This document shows, one piece after another, positions 26,540 through 34,455 of a stretch of 54,728 bases of DNA (its first letter is position 1; every line of letters begins with the position of its first letter). The DNA lies in assembly GCF_003389455.1 (NCBI RefSeq), contig NZ_QUAC01000028.1, positions 1 to 54,728 on the forward strand, in the 5' to 3' direction. Under the pieces are notes generated by a model, which saw nothing but the letters and a program-made list of their open reading frames with translations, did not search any database and had not been told where the DNA came from. Origin of the DNA: Streptomyces inhibens (GTDB lineage: Bacteria; Actinomycetota; Actinomycetes; Streptomycetales; Streptomycetaceae). The translations under genes were made by a program, and so were the position numbers.

Positions 26540-29404
26540 GTGGACCCAGCCAGCAGCATTGCCACTGCACTCGCCGGACGCATCGCAGGAGAAGCCGTTC
26601 AACCTCTGCTGGGCCGAGCCCGGCGCGAGTTGATCAAGCGCGGCGTCAAGAAACCACGGGACGCCGCGAGCGTGCTGGCGCATCTCGGAGGCCCGCACCG
26701 GGGAAATCTCAGCACGCTGGGCCTGCTGGACGAGCTCCCCGCCGGCGTGACCGACACACAGATCAAGCACATCGTGCAACAGCCGACGTTCACCGCCCTG
26801 GCGCGTCAGCTGATCGCCATTCACCTCTGCACGGATGACCCCTGGCCGATCGGGGAGAGCCGGGAGGAGGCCGCACCGGACCGTCACGACGTGGTGTGGC
26901 GGGTGCAACGCGAACGTATCGAGGAGGCGCTCGGCATTCTGTTGTCCGAGTCCCTGGCCGGTACCGATGTCCACGCGCTCACGCCGTACCTCCGGGCGCT
27001 CTTCGCCGCTTTGGACCGCGGCTGCCGAGATGTCGCGGCCTCCATGAGACTCGCGCTGTCCGAGTCGGACGGAGGCTTCTCGTGGGCCGGGCACACCCTG
27101 GAACTTGCCGCGATCAGCAGCGTGGAACGTCACTTGGCCGCCCTCCGGAGCAAGGGGCGAGCCTCAGCGGCGGAACGAGAGCGCTGGCAGCAGGAATACC
27201 TCGATGCCTTTCTGTACCGCAACGAGAAAATAGAGCTTCCCGACCTGGAACTGCGGACTCTCATTCCGTACCGCGAGATCTTTGTCGAGCCGGATGCCGC
27301 CATGCTGCAGATGGACGTGAGCGGCAGCTCGGACACCACGGGAACCAGGGAGCCGGTTTCGCGCCTGCATTTCGCCGATATGCTCGACGCCTTGGACCGT
27401 ACGGTGATCCTCGGCGACCCCGGTGCCGGGAAGTCGACCGTGAGCCAGGTACTCGCCTGCCAATGGTGTGAACGTGGTAAGGGAGTGGCCTTTCTGCTCA
27501 AGGTGCGGCAGATCCGGTTCAGTCGGGGCGGGGTCAACCTGGTCGAGGAGATCGAGCGCGCGCTGCGCGACCTTTACCAGAAACCGGCACCGCCCGGAAT
27601 GGTCGAAGAACTCTTGCTCAACGGCTCGGCCCTGGTCATCTTCGACGGTTTGGACGAAGTGCCGACCACCGTCCGGGGCCGCGATGTGAGCGATGTGATC
27701 GAGGCAGCCAGCAACGTCTACCCGCTGTCCCGCTTCGTGGTGACGTCTCGTCGACTGGGCTACTCCTCCGTCCGGCTCGATCAAGAGCTCTTCTGCGACT
27801 ACGTGCTACGTCCCTTCAACGACGGCCAGGTGAAGGAGTACGTGGGAAAGTGGTTCGTCCGACGCGCCGGCGGTCGCGACGCGACGGTGGACCAGCTGGT
27901 AGAGAACTTCATGGAACACAGCAAGACGATCACCGATTTACGCCAGAACCCGTTGATGCTTGCGGTGATCTGTCTGCTGCACGCCGGTTACAACGAAATC
28001 CCGCGCAGTCGCCCCAAGATCTACAAAAAATGCGTCGAACTGCTCTTGCGCACCTGGGACTCGCACCGGGGGATCGGTGATCCGGTATGGGACATCGAAG
28101 CCTTCGAAGTGGTGCTCGCAGAGATCGCCTATCACACGCTTCTGACCCCCGAATACCAGTACGGAATGACGGAAAGTCAGGTGCGCGAGGTTGCGGCCAA
28201 GAACCTGTTGCAGGAAGCCGTACCGGACCGTGCAACCGCGGTGCAGCTCGCGCGACGCATGATCGACCTGTGCCGCGGTCGCGCCTGGATGTTCACCGAC
28301 GTGGTCGGAGGAATACCCGGCGAGGAACGTTACTCGTTCACGCATCAGAGTTTCCAGGAGTACTTCGCCGCCCAATACCTGGTGCGGCACGCCGACTCTC
28401 CTGAGCAGGTCGGGGACGAAATCACCCGCAATATCGTCTCGGGCCGACTTGAGATCTTCTCGCAGATCTGCCTGTCGCTGGCCAGCGGGAAGTTCCAGTA
28501 CGGTGCCTCGCTGGTCTACCATCACTGCCTGGCCGCGAACTCCGGCCGCTCGGCCGCGGAAGACGCGGCGCTCGTCGAGTTCCTGGCGAAGAGCGCCGAT
28601 ATCATCATGCTCAACGGGAGCGCTCTTCAGCTGACCGCTGACCGCGTCGTCCAGTGCTTGACGAAGGGTACGCACGCCCAATTCGCAAAGCATCTGTTGC
28701 GCGCCGACTTCCGGCATGCCGATTCCATGCAAGGGATGGTCGCGCAAGCCTTCGTGCGCTTCCGGGACGATCGCCCGTCCGAATTCGTGCGGATCATGAA
28801 TACGAACCTCTGGGCATGGGAGAACTGTCTCCAGGAGGGCGTGATCGGCCTGACCGGTGAACTCGGCTTTGCCGGCCGGCTGAGCCGGCTCTTCGAGGGC
28901 GGGCTGTACTATCTGCGCGGCGGCGGAGAGTCGTGCACCGCCATGTGGCTCATGCGCCGGCTCGCCGACCCGGCCACCGACCAACCGACACGCGATCGAT
29001 GCGCTCGGATCCTTGAGCAGCTGGCTGCGCTTACCCCGGACGACATCGTTCCGGAGGATGCTCCCACTCCTCCCTACGCCCTTTTCAAAGGCAGTGAGCG
29101 CAGCAGTCGCACCGTTTCCACGGCGTTGCTGAGGTCGCCGCGCTACTCGGTTGACGCGAGGGCCGGTTTGGCGTACCTCACCATGGCATTCTGCGAATTG
29201 ATGGCGCAGAACCAACCAGGTGTGATCGCGGAATCCCACTCGGTGCTGAATGACTTCATGAGAGCGCGGACCCTGCGGCAGCCCGCACGCCTGCCGGAGG
29301 GGGTCGGTCATCTGCCGAGGAAAGATCAGGAACGCATCAGAAGCTGGGCCGCAGGCGACATCGACTTCTTCGAATGGGCCGACGAGAGCGTGGCTGTCTC
29401 GTAG
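26540..29404 (+). CDS. NACHT-domain NTPase (bacterial NLR-like)
   Basis: A protein of about 954 residues with a STAND architecture. The N-terminal 280 residues are mostly helical with no recognised nuclease or TIR motif. The NACHT core has Walker A GDPGAGKST (about 290), Walker B LVIFDGLDE (about 364) and sensor SRFVVTSRRLGYS, followed by NPLMLAVICLL and the family signature FTHQSFQEYFAAQYL (about 600). A C-terminal region of about 330 residues without clear repeats would be the sensor. Bacterial NACHT proteins of this layout protect against phage. The start is uncertain (GTG 26540 or 26483). A strong terminator follows. The antiphage role is inferred from the family and the accessory context. 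Confidence 0.85.
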   Translation: MDPASSIATALAGRIAGEAVQPLLGRARRELIKRGVKKPRDAASVLAHLGGPHRGNLSTLGLLDELPAGVTDTQIKHIVQQPTFTALARQLIAIHLCTDDPWPIGESREEAAPDRHDVVWRVQRERIEEALGILLSESLAGTDVHALTPYLRALFAALDRGCRDVAASMRLALSESDGGFSWAGHTLELAAISSVERHLAALRSKGRASAAERERWQQEYLDAFLYRNEKIELPDLELRTLIPYREIFVEPDAAMLQMDVSGSSDTTGTREPVSRLHFADMLDALDRTVILGDPGAGKSTVSQVLACQWCERGKGVAFLLKVRQIRFSRGGVNLVEEIERALRDLYQKPAPPGMVEELLLNGSALVIFDGLDEVPTTVRGRDVSDVIEAASNVYPLSRFVVTSRRLGYSSVRLDQELFCDYVLRPFNDGQVKEYVGKWFVRRAGGRDATVDQLVENFMEHSKTITDLRQNPLMLAVICLLHAGYNEIPRSRPKIYKKCVELLLRTWDSHRGIGDPVWDIEAFEVVLAEIAYHTLLTPEYQYGMTESQVREVAAKNLLQEAVPDRATAVQLARRMIDLCRGRAWMFTDVVGGIPGEERYSFTHQSFQEYFAAQYLVRHADSPEQVGDEITRNIVSGRLEIFSQICLSLASGKFQYGASLVYHHCLAANSGRSAAEDAALVEFLAKSADIIMLNGSALQLTADRVVQCLTKGTHAQFAKHLLRADFRHADSMQGMVAQAFVRFRDDRPSEFVRIMNTNLWAWENCLQEGVIGLTGELGFAGRLSRLFEGGLYYLRGGGESCTAMWLMRRLADPATDQPTRDRCARILEQLAALTPDDIVPEDAPTPPYALFKGSERSSRTVSTALLRSPRYSVDARAGLAYLTMAFCELMAQNQPGVIAESHSVLNDFMRARTLRQPARLPEGVGHLPRKDQERIRSWAAGDIDFFEWADESVAVS

Positions 29405-29436
29405 TCGGAAGGCGCAGGCCATCGACTCTTCGCTTC

Positions 29437-29461
29437 GCCCCGCACCTTCAGGGTGCGGGGC
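29437..29461 (+). terminator. Intrinsic terminator after the NACHT gene
   Basis: GCCCCGCACC (29437-29446) pairs perfectly with GGTGCGGGGC (29452-29461) over a 5-nt loop, 32 nt past the NACHT stop codon. The downstream strand is G/T-rich (GTTGTGCTGTGTCT). Confidence 0.8.
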
Positions 29462-29487
29462 GTTGTGCTGTGTCTGCTCAACTCCCG

Positions 29488-29517
29488 TTGCAAATGATCT
29501 AGTTGGCGATGTAACTA
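29488..29517 (+). promoter_or_regulatory. Candidate sigma-70-type promoter of the metzincin gene
   Basis: TTGCAA (29488-29493) and TAACTA (29512-29517) are separated by 18 nt in a locally AT-rich spot between the terminator and the AAGGAG ribosome site at about 29578-29583. This would leave a leader of roughly 65 nt. It is a pattern match only. Confidence 0.4.
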
Positions 29518-29588
29518 TTCTTGCGGCTCGTGCGTCTGACTCGCGAAAGGACCGTCACACTCCCCCCACAACTTCATAAGGAGAACCC

Positions 29589-30290
29589 ATGCGGAAGACC
29601 CTGGTCTTAGCTGCGGCCCTCGCGGCGAGCGCGTGTGCGCTCGCCGCCACACCCACTCAGGCGGCGACGATCACCACCAAGGGCATCGGGTGGAAGCTGG
29701 CCACCCAACTGGGCGTCACCAGCCTCAGTCCCAGCCGTCAGTACACGATCACCTTCGCCACGGCCGCCATGAAGACCCGCTACACGCCCTATCTGACGGC
29801 TGCCGTATCCCAGATCAACGCGGCCCGTGTTCACCTGAAGATCGGTGGCGTCGAGACCGTCGACCCCAGCAAGTGCGGCCCGGTCGGCCACATCCAGATC
29901 ACGGAGATGTACCGGCCTATGGGGCGCGGCGGCTACAGCCAGGGCATGCCCTGCCCCAACCCACCGAAGGGTGTCGGCGCCGGCGGCATCGTCGCCATCG
30001 ACTCCGAGTACTGGGATGGCACGTGGCCGATGCAGACGTACAAGCTGCGCAACACGATCGTCCACGAGCCGCTGCATGCCCTGGGCCTCGACCATCCGAA
30101 CGTCGACCTCAACAGGGACGGCAAGGCTGCCGACTACGAGTGCGTGGCCACCGCCTACGGCAACACGCCGATCATGTGCAGTCCCAACGGCGGCTACAGG
30201 ACGGCCGCGAACATGGGCAAGCTCGTCGGCCACGACATCGACGGGCTGAAGGCTCTGCTGGCCAACGCCCGGGCGCAGGGCATCGAGTAG
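29589..30290 (+). CDS. Secreted metzincin-type zinc metalloprotease
   Basis: A 233-residue exported protein. The signal peptide MRKTLVLAAALAASACALA ends near TQA-A. The catalytic zinc site is a full metzincin motif HEPLHALGLDH (His159, Glu160, His163, His169), with a probable Met-turn at NTPIMCSP (Met196). The N-terminal part (ITFATAAMKTRYTPYLTAAVSQIN) matches the strand-helix expected before the active site. No large propeptide is visible; the family is matrixin- or snapalysin-like rather than a named enzyme. AAGGAG precedes the ATG. It is a lone gene with its own promoter, next to the NACHT gene and a repeat-flanked segment. Confidence 0.82.
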   Translation: MRKTLVLAAALAASACALAATPTQAATITTKGIGWKLATQLGVTSLSPSRQYTITFATAAMKTRYTPYLTAAVSQINAARVHLKIGGVETVDPSKCGPVGHIQITEMYRPMGRGGYSQGMPCPNPPKGVGAGGIVAIDSEYWDGTWPMQTYKLRNTIVHEPLHALGLDHPNVDLNRDGKAADYECVATAYGNTPIMCSPNGGYRTAANMGKLVGHDIDGLKALLANARAQGIE

Positions 30291-30342
30291 CCCGCCGAGC
30301 GACTGGTGCCGCTCCTCTTGGGGGCTTGTTTTCCGTTCGCTC

Positions 30343-30362
30343 AGCCCGCCGTTTCGCCCGCG
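30343..30362. repeat. Direct repeat copy 1 (uppP 3'-end duplicate)
   Basis: AGCCCGCCGTTTCGCCCGCG, identical to 30752-30771, 409 bp away. Copy 2 encodes the last residues of UppP. A duplicated gene 3' end is the usual signature of an integration site (attL/attR), so this is a candidate att half. Confidence 0.75.
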
Positions 30363-30557
30363 GGGTCCGCTTGATATATCAAGACGCTGCCGGCTGCAGG
30401 CGCTGTCGGTGGTAGCTGCACAGGCTGCCCATTGGCGGTCACTCGCCATCGGCAGGAACGCCGCTCCTGCGCCACGCATAGGCAGCACGTTAGGTCACCA
30501 ATCCGAGCCACCGTCCGGCGCGCCAGCGCCGAGGTCGGGGCTCGATTGGGCAAGACG

Positions 30558-30607
30558 CCGGCCCCGGATCGCCAACCCCACCTCCCAAGTGGGTGATCCG
30601 GGGTCGG
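30558..30607 (+). terminator. Nested hairpin with short T-run
   Basis: Outer stem CCGGCCCCGGATC (30558-30570) pairs with 30595-30607 with one G-T pair. Inner stem CCCAC/GTGGG (30577-30581, 30589-30593) closes the loop. CTTTTC follows immediately on the plus strand. It is probably an intrinsic terminator of whatever was transcribed through this segment. Confidence 0.6.
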
Positions 30608-30750
30608 CTTTTCGTCGCCCGCAAGTGGGAGATGGGAGACGAGTGGGAGATGATCTAGGTAAATACCTGCGCAGAGATGCAAATTTCTACGAGGAACTAC
30701 CAAGACGTGGCTGTGCGGGAAGGGCGCCGGCCGACCCTGATGCGAGCTGT

Positions 30751-31623
30751 CTAGCCCGCCGTTTCGCCCGCGTCCGGTGACAGGGTCCCCGAGGCGACCA
30801 GGGCGAACAGGGCTATGCCGAGGAGGATTCGGTAGATGACGAAGGGCATGAAGGACTTGTTCGAGATGAACTTCATGAACCAGGCGATCACGACGTAGCC
30901 GACGACGAAGGCGATGATCGTGGCGAAGATGGTGGGGCCCCAGGAGACATGGCCCTCGCCGGCGTCCTTGAGTTCGAAGACGCCGGAGGCCAGTACGGCC
31001 GGGATGGCGAGCAGGAAGGAGTAGCGGGCGGCAGATTCGCGGGTGTAGCCCATCAGCAGACCGCCGCTGATGGTGGCGCCGGAGCGGGAGACGCCGGGGA
31101 TGAGGGCCATCGCCTGGCAGACGCCGTACAGCAGGCCGTCCTTGATGCTGAGGTCGGTGAGGGTCTTGCGCTGTTTGACGGCGCGGTGCCGGCCGCCGGT
31201 CTCGTCGCGGGCGGCCAGCCGGTCGGCGATGCCGAGCACCACACCCATCACGATGAGCGTGGTCGCGATCAGCCGCAGATCGCGGAACGGGCCCTCGATG
31301 GCGTCCTTGAGCGTGATGCCCAGCACGCCGATCGGTATCGAGCCGACGATCACCAGCCAGCCCATCTGGGCGTCGTGGTGGTGCCGCAGCTCCCGGTTGA
31401 ACAGGGAGCGGGACCAGGTCGAGATGATCCGCCCGATGTCCTTGCGGAAGTAGATGATGACGGCCGCTTCGGTGCCGATCTGGGTGATGGCGGTGAAGGC
31501 CGCGCCGGGGTCCTGCCAGCCGGCGAACGCCGCGGTCAGGCGGAGATGCGCGCTGGAGGAGATGGGCAGGAACTCGGTCAACCCTTGGACGAGTCCGAGG
31601 ACGAAAGATTCAAACCAAGTCAT
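30751..31623 (-). CDS. uppP: Undecaprenyl-diphosphatase UppP (BacA)
   Basis: A 290-residue integral membrane phosphatase that recycles undecaprenyl diphosphate for peptidoglycan synthesis. Both family signatures are present: LGLVQGLTEFLPISSSAHLRL at about residue 8 and PGVSRSGATISGGLLMGYTRESAARYSFLLAIPAVL at about residue 170, including the catalytic Glu, Ser and Arg region. About eight hydrophobic helices are seen. ATG 31623 is used; a TTG at 31641 would add six residues and has no better ribosome site. The final codons (AGETAG and the stop) are duplicated 409 bp downstream. Streptomycetes often have more than one such gene. Confidence 0.94.
   Translation of the reverse strand: MTWFESFVLGLVQGLTEFLPISSSAHLRLTAAFAGWQDPGAAFTAITQIGTEAAVIIYFRKDIGRIISTWSRSLFNRELRHHHDAQMGWLVIVGSIPIGVLGITLKDAIEGPFRDLRLIATTLIVMGVVLGIADRLAARDETGGRHRAVKQRKTLTDLSIKDGLLYGVCQAMALIPGVSRSGATISGGLLMGYTRESAARYSFLLAIPAVLASGVFELKDAGEGHVSWGPTIFATIIAFVVGYVVIAWFMKFISNKSFMPFVIYRILLGIALFALVASGTLSPDAGETAG
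30752..30771. repeat. Direct repeat copy 2 (within the uppP 3' end)
   Basis: The same 20 bases as 30343-30362; here they form the end of the uppP reading frame. Bases on either side of the 20-mer differ between copies, which defines its limits. Confidence 0.75.
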
Positions 31624-31820
31624 GGAAAGTACGCTGTCCAAGGGTGATCAAGCGCTTACCTGCGCGAGCGGGGAGAAAACGGACGACGGCGGCAGAGGTG
31701 GGTCACCGCCGACCCGGGCAGCGTAACGTCCGAAGATGTCCGGGTGGCCAAGGGGTCCTGGACGGACTGTGCCTGCCCAGTGGTAGCCCAGCCACAGAAC
31801 CCGTGTCGTCCGGCCCGCGT

Positions 31821-32522
31821 TCAGTGTCCGCGCAGTGCCTTGCGTTTGCACCAGGCCACGATCAGCGCGGCCAGTCCGCTGAGGGCGATGAAGCCCATGG
31901 AGAGGAGGAACGCGGGGGAGGTGGGTGTCGAGGCGCGCGCGCCCGCGATGACGTACGCCGCGGTGTTCGGGATGCTGCCGAGCGCCGTCGCGAGGAGATA
32001 GGGGAACCAGCCCATACGGGAGACCGCGGCGCAGTAGTTCGTGGCGCAGAACGGCAGTCCGGGGAAGAGCCGGATCGCCAGCATCGAACGGAAGCCGTGT
32101 TCGCTCAACTGCCGGTCGGCGGCGGTCAGCCAGCGGGCGCGCAGCAACGGGCGCAACGCGTCCTGGCCGAGCAGCCGGCCGAGTCCGAAGGCCAGGCCGG
32201 CGCCCAGCACCGTACCGGCGAGTGCGGTGGCCAGACCGGACTCGCTGCCGAAGAGGGCACCCGCGGCGATGTTGAGGACCGGGCGCGGGACAAAGGCGGT
32301 GGTGCACACGGCGTACGCCAGCGCGAAGACCACCAACGCGGCCGGGCCGGACATCTGCGTCGGCCAGCCGCCCGCCAGCAGGCGCTGCGGCTGCCACAGC
32401 AGCATCGCGGCCGCGGCGCAGGCCAGCAGGGTGAGCAGCAGGCCCAGCCGGGACCAGGGGGAGAACAGCACACGCGTGCAGCGCGCGGCGAGGCCGTCGG
32501 GCGTTGCGGCGGGTTCGAGCAT
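31821..32522 (-). CDS. TVP38/TMEM64 (VTT domain) membrane protein
   Basis: A 233-residue membrane protein of the VTT/DedA-like superfamily. Central hallmarks are PRPVLNIAAGALFG (re-entrant loop), LGAGLAFGLGRLLGQ, and FRSMLAIRLFPGLPFCATNYCAAVSRMGWFPYLLATALGSIPNTAAYVIAG. These proteins are thought to act in lipid (including undecaprenyl phosphate) translocation or membrane homeostasis. It lies next to uppP and on the same strand, 197 bp upstream of it, which makes a link to lipid-carrier recycling plausible. That link is inference. Confidence 0.88.
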   Translation of the reverse strand: MLEPAATPDGLAARCTRVLFSPWSRLGLLLTLLACAAAAMLLWQPQRLLAGGWPTQMSGPAALVVFALAYAVCTTAFVPRPVLNIAAGALFGSESGLATALAGTVLGAGLAFGLGRLLGQDALRPLLRARWLTAADRQLSEHGFRSMLAIRLFPGLPFCATNYCAAVSRMGWFPYLLATALGSIPNTAAYVIAGARASTPTSPAFLLSMGFIALSGLAALIVAWCKRKALRGH

Positions 32523-33096
32523 CCCGGGAGCGTAACCGACAAGGGTGTCCAGGAGCCGTAATCCTGCCCGCGTGGTCGTGAACCGCGTTGCTGCATCAAC
32601 TGCGGTTCAAGGAGCGTACGGACGCGGACCGGCTCTTCGCGTACTGCCTGCGCCGGGCCGGGTACCGGGACTTCTTCATCCGTAAGGCGAGCACCTGTAC
32701 GGCGGGCCCCTTCCCTTCGCACCCTCTGTACGGTGCGCCAACGCCGCCACCTGATAAATCGTTCGACGCCGGCGCGGCCGCTCGGCACCATAGGACGCAT
32801 GTTCCGGCACGCCTTCCTCCCGCTCCCGTCCGCAGTCGCGGACGAGCCGAAGGCTGCCGTCGACCTCCTCGCGGCCATCGCCGCAGCGGACTGCGCACCC
32901 GCAGGCGCCGCCATGGTGGCAGCAGCCACCGCCGTCGCAGCAGCAGCCGTCCCGGCCGCTGCAGCGGCAGACGGCGTCCGAAGCTGACCCTCTCCGGATT
33001 GTCCGGCGGACCCCGCAGGGGGAGGGTCGGCCGGGTCCAGGGGTCCCCACGGCGCCAAGTCGCCGTCCTCACCGCATTGTTGCGAGGAAGAACACC
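32523..33096. other. Long leader region upstream of the EF-Tu paralogue
   Basis: 574 bp between the divergent VTT and tuf3-like genes. The first part (32588-32700) reads as LRFKERTDADRLFAYCLRRAGYRDF-type sequence in one frame, then loses coding character, so it may be a decayed gene. A 62-codon Ala-rich frame occupies 32799-32987. A compound hairpin begins at its stop: GACCCTC (32986-32992) with GAGGGTC (33022-33028), enclosing CCGGA-TTG-TCCGG. The EF-Tu ribosome site GAGGAAG is at about 33085. Confidence 0.45.
32799..32987 (+). CDS. Possible upstream ORF of the EF-Tu paralogue
   Basis: A 62-residue Ala/Val-rich peptide ([20 protein letters not shown] start, then long Ala runs with one Cys). 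Its stop codon overlaps the first arm of the compound hairpin that precedes the EF-Tu gene. There is no homology that I recognise and only a weak AGGA ribosome site. It could be a leader peptide acting in attenuation or simply fortuitous in GC-rich DNA. Confidence 0.25.
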   Translation: MFRHAFLPLPSAVADEPKAAVDLLAAIAAADCAPAGAAMVAAATAVAAAAVPAAAAADGVRS

Positions 33097-34269
33097 ATGC
33101 CCAAGACGGCATACGTACGCACCAAGCCGCACCTGAACATCGGCACCATGGGCCACGTCGACCACGGCAAGACCACGCTGACCGCGGCCATCACCAAGGT
33201 CCTCAGCGACCGGGGGAGCGGCACCTTCGTCCCGTTCGACCGGATCGACCGGGCCCCGGAGGAGGCCGCCCGAGGGATCACCATCAACATCTCGCATGTC
33301 GAGTACGAGACCGGCACCCGGCACTACGCGCATGTCGACATGCCCGGCCACGCCGACTTCATCAAGAACATGGTGACCGGCGCGGCGCAGCTCGACGGCG
33401 CGATCCTCGTCGTCTCCGCGCTCGACGGGATCATGCCGCAGACCGCCGAGCATGTGCTGCTCGCCAAGCAGGTGGGCGTACGGCACATCGTCGTCGCCCT
33501 CAACAAGGCCGACGCCGGCGACCCGGAGCTCACCGACCTGGTGGAGCTGGAGGTGCGCGAGCTGCTGAGCGCGCACGGCTACGACGGGGAGCACGTACCC
33601 GTCGTACGGGTCTCGGGGCTGCGCGCCCTGGAGGGCGACCCGCGCTGGACGGCGGCGATCGACGCGCTGCTGGACGCCGTGGACACCTATGTCCCGATGC
33701 CCGAGCGGTATGTCGACGCACCGTTCCTGCTGCCGGTGGAGAACGTGCTGACCATCACCGGGCGCGGCACGGTCGTCACCGGGGCCGTCGAGCGCGGCAC
33801 GGTGCGGGTCGGCGACCGGGTGGCCGTGCTCGGCGCGGAGACCGAGACGACGGTCACCGGGCTGGAGACGTTCGGCAAGCCCATGGAGTCCGCCGAGGCC
33901 GGGGACAATGTCGCGCTGCTGCTGCGCGGGCTCCACCGCGACCAGGTGCGCCGCGGGCATGTGGTCGCCGCGCCCGGCAGCGTCACTCCGCGGCGCCGCT
34001 TCACCGCCGAGGTGTATGTGCTCTCCACCGAGGAGGGCGGCCGCCGGACGCCGCTGTCCACCGGCTACCGCCCGCAGTTCTACATCCGCACCGCGGACGT
34101 GGTCGGCAACCTCGACCTCGGCGAGCGCGCCGTCGCCCGCCCGGGTGAGACGGTGACGGTGTCGGTCGAACTGGGCCGGGAGGTGCCGCTGGAGACAGGC
34201 CTCGGCTTCGCCATCCGCGAGGGCGGCCGGACCGTCGGCGCGGGCACGGTGCGCACCGTCGAGGAGTGA
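33097..34269 (+). CDS. tuf3: Elongation factor Tu paralogue (EF-Tu3 type)
   Basis: A 390-residue full-length EF-Tu. G1 GHVDHGKT (residues 19-26), G2 RGITI, G3 DMPGH (80-84) and G4 NKAD (135-138) are present; G5 is SGL instead of the usual SAL. Domains 2 and 3 are recognisable ([38 protein letters not shown]). It differs widely from the housekeeping EF-Tu1: the conserved G3 cysteine is Met81 and the entire protein contains no cysteine. This matches the divergent third tuf gene of streptomycetes, thought to be used under special conditions. It lacks the str-operon neighbours (rpsL, rpsG, fusA). Confidence 0.93.
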   Translation: MPKTAYVRTKPHLNIGTMGHVDHGKTTLTAAITKVLSDRGSGTFVPFDRIDRAPEEAARGITINISHVEYETGTRHYAHVDMPGHADFIKNMVTGAAQLDGAILVVSALDGIMPQTAEHVLLAKQVGVRHIVVALNKADAGDPELTDLVELEVRELLSAHGYDGEHVPVVRVSGLRALEGDPRWTAAIDALLDAVDTYVPMPERYVDAPFLLPVENVLTITGRGTVVTGAVERGTVRVGDRVAVLGAETETTVTGLETFGKPMESAEAGDNVALLLRGLHRDQVRRGHVVAAPGSVTPRRRFTAEVYVLSTEEGGRRTPLSTGYRPQFYIRTADVVGNLDLGERAVARPGETVTVSVELGREVPLETGLGFAIREGGRTVGAGTVRTVEE

Positions 34270-34293
34270 GGCACCGCGTGCCGTCCTAGGGCT

Positions 34294-34323
34294 GCGCCCC
34301 GTACCTTCCCAGGTGCGGGGCGC
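34294..34323 (+). terminator. Terminator after the EF-Tu paralogue
   Basis: GCGCCCCGTACCT (34294-34306) pairs with AGGTGCGGGGCGC (34311-34323), with one T-G pair and a 4-nt loop, 25 nt past the stop codon. It closes the gene as a single unit. Confidence 0.82.
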
Positions 34324-34455
34324 CGTCATGTGCTGTCCCGACGGCCGGTGGAGTGCGAGACTGCTCGCCCGGATCAATGGTTGGACGGATGGACAGGGTG
34401 GCCCGGCTGCGCCGCGTGGTGCGGGCCGGCAGCCAGGACACGGGAGGGACGTCTG

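Larger units (their letters stand above)
30291..30750. other. Gene-free segment with a duplicated uppP end
   Basis: 460 bp without a convincing gene. Contents: the first copy of a 20-bp direct repeat (30343-30362); a perfect 12-bp AT palindrome TTGATATATCAA (30371-30382); a double-stem hairpin (30558-30607) followed by CTTTTC; and a G/A-rich tract with three GTGGGAGA/ATGGGAGA-like units (30625-30655). The minus strand stays open for 120 codons and ends in the same AGETAG residues as UppP, because of the repeat. I read the segment as a scar or remnant of an inserted element. Confidence 0.5.

Noticed and set aside
30341..30703. 120-codon minus-strand frame ending AGETAG like UppP
   Set aside because: Only the last residues match, because of the 20-bp repeat; the rest has no recognisable domain and poor codon usage.
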